Positions 11,920 through 22,300 of a stretch of DNA of 64,000 nucleotides are shown one piece after another. The first letter of the stretch is position 1. Each line of letters starts with the position of its first letter. The notes under the pieces were generated by a model. It did not search any database. It had not been told where the DNA came from and saw only the letters and a list, made by a program, of their open reading frames with translations. Origin of the DNA: Ceraceosorus guamensis (taxonomy: Eukaryota; Basidiomycota; Exobasidiomycetes; Ceraceosorales; Ceraceosoraceae); NCBI RefSeq assembly GCF_003144195.1, contig NW_020289996.1, positions 187,419-251,418 of the forward strand, read 5' to 3'. The translations under genes and the position numbers were made by a program.

Positions 11920-14098
11920 ATGGCTCTCTTACCTGCGCAGAAGCCAGAATGGTGGAAGTCGGCGGTGGTCTATCAGATCTACCCATCCTCCTTTAGCGAC
12001 TCGAATGGTGACGGGGTCGGAGATCTGCGCGGCATCATCGAGAAGTTGCCTTACATCAAGTCTTTGGGAGCGGATGTGATCTGGCTCTGTCCGCATTGGG
12101 CATCTCCTGGAGTAGATAATGGCTACGATGTATCCAGCTACGAAGCCATCAATCCGCAATTCGGAACGATGCAGGACAATGAGGATCTGCTAAGGGCGGC
12201 GCACGAACAGGGCTTGAAGGTCATGTTTGACCTCGTCGTCAACCACACCTCCGATCAACACGAGTGGTTCCAAGCTTCGCGTTCATCGCGTGATGACGAC
12301 AGGTCCGATTGGTTCATCTGGAGAGACGCTATCGTGGACCCCAAAGATGGCAGCAGAAGAGAACCCAACAACTGGGCGAGCGTGTGGGGAGGCTCGGCTT
12401 GGACTTGGGACGAGAAGAGGGGGCAATACTTTTTCCACATCTTCTCTCCTCAACAGCCGGACCTGAATTGGGAATCGGAAACGTTGAGGAACGAAGTCTA
12501 CGAAATGGCAAAGAGGTGGAAAGCGCGCGGCGTGGACGGGTGGAGACTGGATGCCATCAACTTCATCAGCAAGCCACAGCACTTGGACGCGAGCGGCAAG
12601 AGGTTGCAAGGCGATTTCCCCGATGCTCCCATCGTCGATTCGCAGGCAAAATATCAGGACGCGACGAAGCTCTACGTGCATGGACCCAAAGTTCATCAGT
12701 GCCTTAAAGAGGTGCGTTTTGCCCTTCGCAGCTACGGGTGTAGCACATCCTGACCTTGATGCCCACGCGAGCACACAGCTTTACAAAGAAGCTCTGGGAC
12801 CAGATACGATGACCGTTGGCGAAGCGTGGGGCACAACGCCTGAGCAGAGTATCGCATACACGGCTTGGGAGACTCGACAAGATCGAGAGCTTCAGATGGT
12901 CTTTAGCACCGAGCACGTAGGTGCGTAGAAAGTGCCGACATCTCTTTCGATCAATTCAAGTCGCTCCTTCTTTCGCACCGTTGGGTTGTCTCTCACATCC
13001 GAATACGCCTTTTTACCCTACAGACCTGTACGGTGGCCTGTCGCCAGCACCACACACAGCTCCAGACCACTCCAAGATGCGACAAACCATCGCCACTTGG
13101 CAATCTTCTCTCATTTCACACGGATCCTGGCTCTCAACTTTCGTCTCGAACCACGATCTTCCACGAGCCATTCCCAACTTCCTGGGTCCACAAGCAGAGA
13201 GGCCAGAGTGGAGAGTCAAAGCTGCTAAGCTCTTGGCCCTGTTTCAGGCTAGTCAGAGCGGCACATTGTTTGTCTACCAGGGCGAAGAGTTGGGAATGAC
13301 GAATGTTCCACACGAATGGGACATTGAACAATATCGCGATCTCGTGGGTGTCTTGCTAGGGTGTGTATCCCGCAGAGTGCTATACTAACATTGCCACTGT
13401 GCGCTGTACAGCTGTCGCTGGACTTTTACAAGAATGAACTCGCCGCACGGCGCGCGAAGTTGGGCGACCCCAGCGCCAAGGTGGACATGAGCGATGTCAT
13501 GGGAGGGTGAGCGATGCGTTATCGGGAAAACAACGAGCTCGTCACTCTTAACAATCCTCCTTTTCTCATGCTCCATCTCATGCGCAGCATTCGGCGCAAA
13601 GCGCGCGACAATTCGCGCACACCATTTCCTTGGAATGGCTCGCTTCCCACAGGTGGCTTTTCGCCCGCCAATAGTCAGACAAGACCCTGGATGCCTCTCA
13701 ATCCAGACTTTGCAGAAGGCCAGGGCAACATCAATGCGGCTTCGCAGTCCAGCGACCCGAACTCCGTCCTCAACTTTTGGAAACGAGCTTTGGCTCTACG
13801 CAAAGCCAATCCCGTGCTCGTGTATGGCACCTTCAAGATGCACGAGGTAGAGCACATCCTGCCACAAGACGCTTCGGAGGAGAACAAGAGCAGGGCGCAC
13901 AAGAGCGTCTATGCGTACGAGAGGGTGCTCGGCGACAAAAAAGCTCTCTATCTGGGCAATTGGGGTTTCGAGGAGGTGAAATTGGATTTGACGCGCGTCG
14001 AGGTTGATCAAACTCAGGAGGCAGCGCTAGCTACCCAGAATGCCTCTGGTCATCTGCTAGGTCCCCTCGAAGCAAGACTCTACCTCTTCGAAGCGTAA
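11920..14098 (+). CDS. GH13 alpha-glucosidase (maltase / oligo-1,6-glucosidase family)
   Basis: Exons: 11920-12711, 12779-12920, 13024-13343, 13412-13506, 13588-14098 (619 aa; fungal maltases are about 580-600). It hydrolyses terminal alpha-glucosidic bonds in maltose-like oligosaccharides, probably in the cytosol since no signal peptide is seen. The start has the family sequence EWWKSAVVYQIYPSSFSDSN. The catalytic triad is visible: nucleophile D211 in GWRLDAINF, acid/base E279 in TVGEAWGT and transition-state D356 in SNHDLPRA. The residue after the nucleophile is Ala, as in alpha-1,4-preferring enzymes, not the Val of yeast isomaltase. No sugar transporter or maltose regulator gene is next to it, so this is not a MAL cluster. 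The start was chosen at the Met just before the conserved domain; longer in-frame forms are less likely. Confidence 0.93.
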
Positions 14099-14334
14099 TT
14101 CATATTGAAGGTGTTCTCGACTCAAGCGGGCAGCGCAGATCTCATCAGGCCACGTAGACCTGCAGTATGATGGCCGCGAATTCGATCATGTTTCCGAAGC
14201 GTGCACAGAGACGGGTCTGGCATGCCCACGCTCCGTAGCCGTCTTTCACAACGCAGCGATGAGGCGCGTGAGACTTACGACAAGAAGCAGTGAGGAGAGT
14301 GGTAGCCGTAATATGAAGGGACTGTTCAGCGTGA

Positions 14335-17146
14335 TCATGGCTGTCTGGCTTCCCAGCCTTCCAATGCAAGTTGCCCTCGGGTGTCGAGCGACTTTGCACC
14401 GAATTTTGCTTCCCAAGCTACGATGCCTCCTTGGAGCACAGCCACTCTCTGCGCCGTCTGCTCGTCCGTCAATCCCAATTTGTCCTGCAGCGCATCGGCG
14501 TACCATCCGGCCGAGCGCACGCCCCTGCTCGTTGGCGACGAGCAGGCTTTGCAGTGGAACACGACCAGTGGGACAGAGGAGAGGTGCAAGAGGAGGGATG
14601 GCAGCGAGAGCGGTAAAGTCTGAGCTGGCAGGTTGATAGCGGTGGGGATCAAGGACTGTGAAGGAAGACCGCCGAGTAGTATGCAGTCAGCTGAGTGCCG
14701 ACTCGATACGAACACAGACGACTTCAGGTGTCACATTCGCTGCACTCACCTCGCAGTCGGATCTTCTTACGTCAATGACCAGCGCCTTTTGAGCTGCGTG
14801 TCCATGAGCCGTTTCCTGCTTTTGCAACATGTCTTTGAGCTCCTCAGCTGTCACAGTACGCAAAGGATGCTCGCTTCGCGCTCTGGGAGGGGCATAAGCT
14901 TGGAGCCAATCGGATCGTTGAACAGGGTGTTCCGGCGACTCCTTTGCTGCTGACGTTCCGGCAGCTGCAGACGATGCTGCTACGCTTTGGTCTGTACGAG
15001 CCGTGGCCGCAGTGGCAGCTTCAGCAGATCCGGCTGACGGGCTGCTGAAGGTGAACACAGTCTTAAGGCACTGGATCCGCGAACAGGGGTGGGTTAGATT
15101 TTGCGGCAAGTCACATTGAATGGAGACATGACCAATGCGGGCTGAAAATGGATAGCATTTGAACTGCATGACACGTACCTTTTGCTGCTCAAACAGCTCA
15201 TACCACTTTGGAGCCTCCTCGATCGACACTGTATTCTCCACAAAGGACTCGAAGCTAGATGGCTCGAAAGAGAGCAAGAAATTCATGAGTCGGAAAAGGC
15301 ATTCCCAAGCAATACAGAAGGGCCTCGCGCTAGGTATCTGCGGCACTCACAGATCAGCATTCTTCTTCAGCAGCTCGAGAGCTTCCGGAAAAATGGCGCG
15401 GACTGAACAACGTCCGAATTGGAAGCGAATATTCTGACGTCCACAAGACCAGACAGAGCGTCTTCAGCTTACGGGTGAAGCTTGCCCAGCTTCACGGCAA
15501 GGCCGACTCACTTTGTCTGACGTTGGAAGGCAGCACAAGCACGTGAGAAAAGGCGAGTTCAAGGACCTGAGTATGCGAACTCCAGGTGACGCTATTGAGC
15601 GCATCACTTGTGACTACACTCACTATACAGATCCAGTCCCTTCAACTTCAACTCGTGGGTGTGCAGACCGCAACTGCTGATCACTCCAAAGTTTCTGACC
15701 AGCCCAATGGCCAGATCCAGCGCAGAGGGGTTGCCGACCACTTCCAGCACCACGTCTGCGCCTCTGCCACCCGTCGCTTGCTTGATGCGACTCGTCACGT
15801 CGGGATCGGAAGAGTGGAGGTGCAGAGGTGTGGCTCCGTGCTTAGCTGCTTGGTCTAGCCGAGCAGGCACGCTATCGATCGCGTAGACGTGCTGCGAAGC
15901 GACGCGACGAGAGCAGTGTCAGGGCGTGGTCGAGCGAACGCGACGATCGAGTCACGAGTTGCATATGACGCACGTCGAAGAAATGCTTGGCTGCTGTGAC
16001 GGCGCACAAGCCTACTGGTCCGCAACCGATCACCACGGCAGTCGTATCCTTGCGCTCCGCCTCTCCGAGCATTTTGGCTGCATTTTGAGCGACAAAGAAG
16101 CCTGCAAGAACAAGGCAAAGCGTGTCAGTCTTGAACGGTATGGGTCGTCGATTGAGTGAGGGTCTGATCTTTGCTCGCGCTCACCGGTGGGAAAGATCTG
16201 ATGTGTCGATATGCGTGACGATGCTCGAAAGGGGTTCAGCCCGCGCTTGAAATATGCCGTCTCACAGCAATCTAGTCGCGCCATATACGTGCCATGCCGT
16301 CGAGACATGTGATGCACGCGCTATAGACGCTGCAGTCACGAGTGCAATTAAAGCTTTAATTGTGCGCGACCACTGTGACTCAGACTCACATCGGCCATGA
16401 GGATGAGCACCTGTTCGCTCACACCAGCAGGAGCAGGAAACAGCGTAGTGTCCGCCAATGGGATCCTAGCGTACTCAGCCTGAACGCCTTCCATCGCATT
16501 GCTTCCATACACTCTGCTCTTGACGCATCTCGCCGTCTGCTTTCTCTCGCAGAAAAAGCAGGATCCGCAATTGATTGTAAAAGGCGACACCACCTTTTGA
16601 CCGATTTTGAAATTCTGTATGGACGAGCCTACAGAGTGAACTACACCTGTCAGCTCGTGTCCTAGCACAAAGTCGTACTTGGCCACGGGCTGACTGCGAT
16701 CAAAGAGCGGGAGGAAGGGCGCGCGGCCACACGAATGTCAGTCAGCCTTTGACCTGATGCTTGCCAAGGCAAAGCTGACGACATGCTCATTGGCTCCACT
16801 CACTGGCCCCTGTCTGGAGGATCAAGGCAGCGCAAGGCAGCGTCATGGGCCAAGACGCGCATGCAAAGATTACGCTCGAGTCAGCCGAGTATCAAACGCA
16901 CGTTTGCACCTTTGCCTTGGCTGGCTGGCTGGCTGGCAGGCAATCCAGGCTCACGCGAAGCCTTGCTCGAAACTCACAAATGTGCAGATCGCTACCGCAA
17001 AGCGCAGCAGCTTCCACCTTGACCACCACCTCTTCAGCTTCTGGCACCGGGATCGGTCTGTCCTCCACAACCACCTGGTATGGGGCCTTGATGACGAGGG
17101 CCCTCATCGTGCCTGCTGAGGGAGGTGCAGCTGCACCTTGAGACAT
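14335..17146 (-). CDS. Zinc alcohol/formaldehyde-type dehydrogenase fused to rhodanese (CDC25/Acr2-like) domain
   Basis: Exons in plus coordinates: 16978-17146, 16804-16813, 16390-16693, 16185-16197, 15974-16101, 15624-15891, 15512-15516, 15351-15433, 15179-15254, 14750-15070, 14335-14655 (565 aa). Residues 1-352 are a medium-chain zinc dehydrogenase: catalytic-zinc C50 and H72-E73, structural-zinc C102, C105, C108, C116, and NAD loop GCGPVG at 191-196. Residues 353-423 are an Ala/Ser-rich linker. Residues 424-540 are a rhodanese fold with IDVRRSD and an FHC loop (C494, C497, R503). The frame runs from dehydrogenase into rhodanese without a stop, and no Met could start a whole rhodanese alone. 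Exons of 10, 13 and 5 nt restore YRGHQ, IFPTG and NKN. The dehydrogenase resembles glutathione-linked formaldehyde-type enzymes; the substrate is not known. Starting earlier (17161 or 17218) is possible. Confidence 0.85.
16918..16937. repeat. (TGGC)5 microsatellite
   Basis: Five TGGC units lie inside the first intron of the dehydrogenase-rhodanese gene. They are complementary in sense to the CAGC repeat at 17394-17419. Confidence 0.9.
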
Positions 17147-18201
17147 TTGCCTGTTCTGCATAAATCCTTCCAGCACGTTGTGTTTGGTCCGTTGTGTTGC
17201 AATTAAGCAGAACTCCAATAATCGCCTCTAACAGATCAATGTCTCACTCGAGATGATGATGTACGAGCAGAGCAACGTCCACCAGGTAGGCGAGCGGCTG
17301 AGCTGATCTGGCACGAGGATGCATGAACGCCTGATCCTGACCCGACCCTCTGCGAGTCACGAATTTTGAATGTCGTGTGTGCCCCACAAATTGCAGCCAG
17401 CCAGCCAGCCAGCCAGCCATTCAATTAACATTCAGACTCACGACTACACGACTGCACCACTGTGACTTCCGGCAATTCCGGCAGGCCTTTTCCCCGCATC
17501 CGCAGCCGCGTCGTGCGGTCTGCCTGATTGACGCGCTCGAGCCATCTCAATGGGCGTCACGTGAAGCTTTGAGTGGCTGATTAATCAACATCACGCCACG
17601 CGACTAGCCAATTGATCTAATATAAAGTTGTGATGATCCGAGTAAGGACTACTGGTAAATGCAGATCTGAATCGTTGTGCACTTGACTTTCATCAAAAGA
17701 CGTGAGCTTTTTGAATATTGAAATCTCGAATCTCAAATGAGGATTTCTTGCTTGCTTAACCCTTCATTTGATTGTGATTGTCTCTCGCTCTTGACTCCAC
17801 ATTTACGTGTGCATCGGAAGAGATATGCGCGAGCGAGAGTCGTGAGTATAGAGAGAGAATCTTGAATGCTGACCGACCCATGCGTCGATCCTGGAGCGCG
17901 GCTGCGTTTCAGCTATAGCTGCTGTTCGATCTTCGTACTCCATCACATCCTTCCCTCAATCACTAATCCAGACTCTGATCGAGCATCATCGCGCAATCCC
18001 CATTCGTCTGCTAGCTCAAGCCTCTTGGCGGCCGCAAAAAGAAAACGCTGATCGATTGCACATCAAGGCACATCACCCGCTCCAAAGGTGGTCTTGACTT
18101 TTTTTCCCGTCCCAATTCAATTCATCTCGCCAAAGGGCATCACGGACACTTTTCTCACTGCTGCCAGCTTCAAGAGGCTCAAGGAGAGGCAAAGAAGCAA
18201 G
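17147..18201. other. Divergent promoter region, dehydrogenase-rhodanese / CBP4
   Basis: About 1 kb between divergent genes. It contains the CAGC microsatellite, a TCACGA word near 17358, and an AT-rich stretch around 17580-17780. Pyrimidine-rich DNA near 17900-18000 probably leads into CBP4. No gene was recognised. Confidence 0.5.
17394..17419. repeat. (CAGC)6.5 microsatellite
   Basis: Twenty-six bases of CAGC repeat lie about 250 bp upstream of the dehydrogenase-rhodanese start codon. Its complement matches the TGGC repeat in intron 1 of that gene, so the two form an inverted pair around exon 1. Confidence 0.9.
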
Positions 18202-18862
18202 ATGTCGGCTGGGAAACCTTCGCTTGTGAGAGCATTTGTTGGCGGTGCTGTGATTGTAGCGGCAGGATGGGGAATCATGGCAGGTGAGTATGGTGTGGCT
18301 GGGGAAGGTAGCTCCTTACAAGTTCGATGGCGTGGAAGCCCATCGATCCATCTGCATCACGCTCATCCACTGCAAATCACCAATCTAATCGATCGCTCTA
18401 TTCTCCTTTTTTCGATGCGCTGCCTCTACCTCGCCTCACTACCCACGACTAATTGAGTAGCGACTACGCCAAACGAGCAGCAATTCTACGACAAACTCTC
18501 TCCGGAGCTCAAGGCTCGCGTAGATGCTCAACGAAACGCAGCCAGGCGAAAAGCAGCTTATGCCGAACAAGCGCACGTAAGTAGACAGCGCACAGCTCAA
18601 AAAAAGGGGGGGGGGCACATGTCAATGAAGCGTCGCTAGCAGATCGAAAAAGTGCAAGTCGCATCCGGTAGCTCTAGCTCCCAAAGTCCCATCGTCGTGG
18701 ACAGCTCATCTTATCCGCTCGAAATTGACCGCGCCTACTTTCCCTGTTCAACTTTAGAGAGCGCAAGATCAAGACGATTCACCTGTACAGTGGCAGACGG
18801 GCAAGGAGGCTCGCGATTCCACGCCTCCACCTACCGGAGCGTTCGGTAGACCTCCTAGGTAG
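18202..18862 (+). CDS. Complex III assembly factor Cbp4-like protein
   Basis: Exons: 18202-18283, 18461-18576, 18643-18667, 18762-18862 (107 aa). Cbp4 is a small inner-mitochondrial-membrane protein that helps assemble cytochrome b into the bc1 complex. An N-terminal membrane helix (FVGGAVIVAAGWGIM, residues 12-26) is followed by the family pattern ATTPNEQQFYDKLSPELKAR and a basic helix rich in Arg, Lys and Ala. The C-terminal exons give a Pro-rich tail ending GAFGRPPR. They are less certain: the third exon has a TAGCAG tandem acceptor and the last acceptor was chosen to keep a frame ending in a stop. Intron 2 contains a run of ten G. Yeast Cbp4 is longer (170 aa), but basidiomycete forms are often about 110. 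Confidence 0.75.
18606..18615. repeat. G10 run in CBP4 intron 2
   Basis: Ten consecutive G preceded by a run of A, inside the second intron of the CBP4-like gene. It is a simple repeat prone to length variation. Confidence 0.9.
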
Positions 18863-19379
18863 GGCATGAACGGACATCAAGCTGAGACCGGGGCAAGCGG
18901 GATAGTGAGGCAATTGCCAGTGCGGGAAGTCAAACGTTGGGTTGTTGGTATGACACGAGAGCATCGTCAAGGGTTCCATTCAATCAATGACTTGAGCCCG
19001 CCACCGCCAGCAGCAATGACGGCCAATATCTCATCGCCAAGGGATTGCGAAGTTGTCTCGGAGTGGTGCAGCCAAACGCAGATCATTCTGGTAGCTGCGC
19101 TAGGCCAGCTCAGTCCGGAGGAGCGCGTTAGACCTTCGCCACACTCACGAACTTCCTTATGGCTCGACGCTCAGCTTGCAACTTTTGATTCGTCGCTGCA
19201 TCAGAGGGAGAGAGAGAGACAGCGAGAAGGATTGATGATGATACAGTGCGAGGGCGTAATCGGCGTAGGGACCCCATAGGTTGAGGGCTTTGATTTCGAA
19301 GAGATGAGGCAACGCCCCCGCACATCTTGCGACACTTGTAAAGTGGGTGGCGCTAATCGGATTTAGACGGGGTGCCAAG
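18863..19379. other. Convergent gap CBP4 / MED14
   Basis: About 0.5 kb between two converging gene ends. It should hold both terminators. A GAGAGAGAGAGACAG purine run lies near 19206-19222. No gene is seen; open frames here overlap on both strands without family features. Confidence 0.5.
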
Positions 19380-22300
19380 CTACTCGCCGAGTTCGCTCGC
19401 GATGCGCTGCTTGATCTTTTCGATGACGGCAGACAACAATGGTCCAACAAGGTGGTCCGCAGCGTCGCAGACAAGGCCAGATTCCAAATCGATGACGGCT
19501 GGGTCGGACGTGTGCCGTATCGTCGGCTTTGCAAATCTGACCTTTGGATCCGCTGTCGAGCCCTGTTGCTCGGCTTCAGCTGCTTCTGTAGTGCGCTTGC
19601 GTTGTCTGAATTCCCGCATCACTGCTTGAAGTATCTCAGAGAAGCTTGGAATTGGCGTCGAGACTGCGCCGTCCAGTAGCGCCGCACTGTGGGAAGCACC
19701 ATTTGATCGACGTCTTGCGAACGAGCTTTGGTCCTGCGGCTTTTCAATAGAGGAATTCTCCAGAGATTCCGACCCTGATTCGTGACCTTGCAGCTCCGTC
19801 GAAGGTTCTAATGGTGTTGCCCCATCGAGGATCAGCACTTTTGAACCCCGCAGCAATCGTACGTCGAGAACGAAACTGCGAACGTGAATGGCAAAGCAAT
19901 CAGCTAAGTGTGTGATTCGGAGAGTAACGTGGCTACTGACCTATCGATGAATGTCAAGCGTAGCCATGTAGCGGAACGTACGTCGGGCTCAGGCGCCAGC
20001 ACGTCCTCAAGACATTGATCCATTATCGGAGCCACCACTCGTAGGTACGGCAGCGTGTCATGTAGAAGCTGTTAGGGGCGCGGTGCAGTCAGCATCAAGC
20101 TTAAAACTTCGCGAGATAAAGGCGTTTGACTCACCTGTAAAAAGCTCGGCCAGAAAGTTGGCGCACCATCGAAACGTCCATTGAGCATGCGGCTAAGCGA
20201 GTCGATGATCACCTCGTGTGGGTTCGGCTGAGAAGTGCCTGCGCTCGAGGCGAGTTGGAGTCTGTAGGAGCTTCCCCGTGGTGTTTGGGGGTCGTCCTGT
20301 AGGCTTACCGACGCTGTAAGGCCACCTTCGTATGTAAATACTACTTCCTGGAGATCAAATGATCGCACCTCGAGACCGTCAAGCTTGTCGGCCCTGCTAG
20401 CGCTAGCAACCTCTCGAGCCAGCGACATGATCCTTGATACTCGGTCCCATGCATCGAGAAAGAGCGCCACGCAGCCATCGATGCTTCGCGTAGAGAAGGT
20501 AAGCGCTGACTGCTGGCTTTCGAGCTCGAGCACATCGCCGGTCGCCTCGTTGAGCACCAACTTGCGGCTGCTCGTGCTAAGTGACCGTCGGAGTCGTACT
20601 GTGAACTTGACGGAGCAACTTAATAGATCGCTCCAGTCTCGTAGCTCGATGGAGACATTGCGCCTGACCAGGCTTGAGGAAGCGCCCAGGAGACTGTCTG
20701 CCCGAACACACAAGCTCGGAACCATGCTGGTGTGCGCTGAATCTTTGGCGACCTCTGACCGTGTCGAACGCAGGGCGGCCGCGCTTGCTGGAGGCAACGA
20801 GATTTCGCTCGCTGAGCGCACATGCACAAAGGGCAAGCCACGCACGCGCAGCTGCTGCTCAATCTGATGGTAGCAGACGAGTGCAACGCTGTAGTGGTGC
20901 AAGAGAGAAAGCTCTTCCAGAGAAAGTTCCGAGCTGAAATTGCGCCGACTCATGTCAGCTGGTTCACAAAAATTGAAAAGATGGCAGCCCTTCGGACGAG
21001 CTCACCTTGGTTGCCCACCAGTCTCGACTTCTTCTCGTTTTCTCTTGCCCAACGCACCGCCCTTGGCGAGCCGATCGCGATCCAGCCACTCCACCGAGTG
21101 AACACCCAGCACCGTATTGAAGCCATCTAAGAACGCAGTGGTGCACATCAACCCTACTTTGACGGAATCGTCGCCTATCCGCAGCACGACGTAGTAATTT
21201 GGACATTGGGCCAAGGGAACGAACAACAATGACGTTTCAGGACCAAGTCTAGTATACTCAGTGCTTCGAATCGGCAGTCGTCGTGTGCAATGAAGCCCCA
21301 GAAATGATGCTTTCTGTTCAAATCCTTCCAAAATGGCGAGGGCCCTTTGTTGCTGCAAAATCTCGACCAGTAAAGTCGGATCATCATTCAGCTGCGTGGA
21401 AGCTTCTTTAAGTCGGTTAAATATGCCGTCATTTGATGGCGTCGAGGCGACAATTTCAGTCGACGCAGCAGTAGAGTGTTCAAGCTGTATCCGACCCGAC
21501 ATGGTGTCGATGCGCAAGACAACCAGCAGCCTCGGATGCAGCGGCAGACGAAGCAGATGGCACGAGCGCCCCCCTTCGTCACTGACTGTGGACGAACATG
21601 CGGGTGATTCGACAGCGGCGCGCAGCGAGCTTGCTGATAGCCTTGCACGCAGCTCTGCAACAGCCGCCGCCGCGTGCAAAGAGACCGCGTGGCGAAGGAG
21701 CTTCTCGATATCGAGGTCGAGGGCGTTCTGACCATGATAGAGATGTTCATCAGCATGTGTGTCGAACCGCACCAGCGTCTCGATACTTACTACGACAAGC
21801 TGCGTGTCTTCCACGTGTTTTCGGAGTGCAGAATCAAGCGCCCACTCAACCACCAGGTCTTGCTGTTTCAGCTTCTGTCCTGGTACCGCTTCAATTGCCG
21901 AAAGATCCTTGCAAAGGGCCCTGTCAAGCGCCACAAGCTTTGCAGGTCTGCGCGAGCGGTCCACAGCCCTAATCTTGATACTGGTTCCAGCAAGCGGATC
22001 AAGCACCGGCTTCGCAGCTTTAGCGGAACCCCTGCTTGCCGTGCCTGCACGTTCCGATCGGTTCTTGCGCCAGTAAGATACCGTCAAGGTTCTCGGGTCG
22101 CCAGCTTTAAGAATGGGCTCGAAGCCTGCAGAGATCGTTGGAGCCCAGCCCACTCGAGCTAGTTCAACCGATTGATAGTGCAGAATGTCAAGCTGATACT
22201 CCAGCGCTTGGCTCTCTGCTCATCGAAGGCATCAGATTCAGCCAGGAGGCGTCAATCTCGGGCTGAATAGACAACTCACGAAGGAAGTTATACGCCCTGA

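Noticed and set aside
11920-14098. A maltose utilisation (MAL) cluster
   Set aside because: Neither a sugar transporter nor a zinc-cluster activator gene is adjacent; the neighbours are BRE1 and the dehydrogenase fusion.
14335-15070. Rhodanese part as a separate gene
   Set aside because: The only Met in its first exon lies inside the first helix of the domain, and the exon joins the last dehydrogenase exon in frame at a proper splice site.
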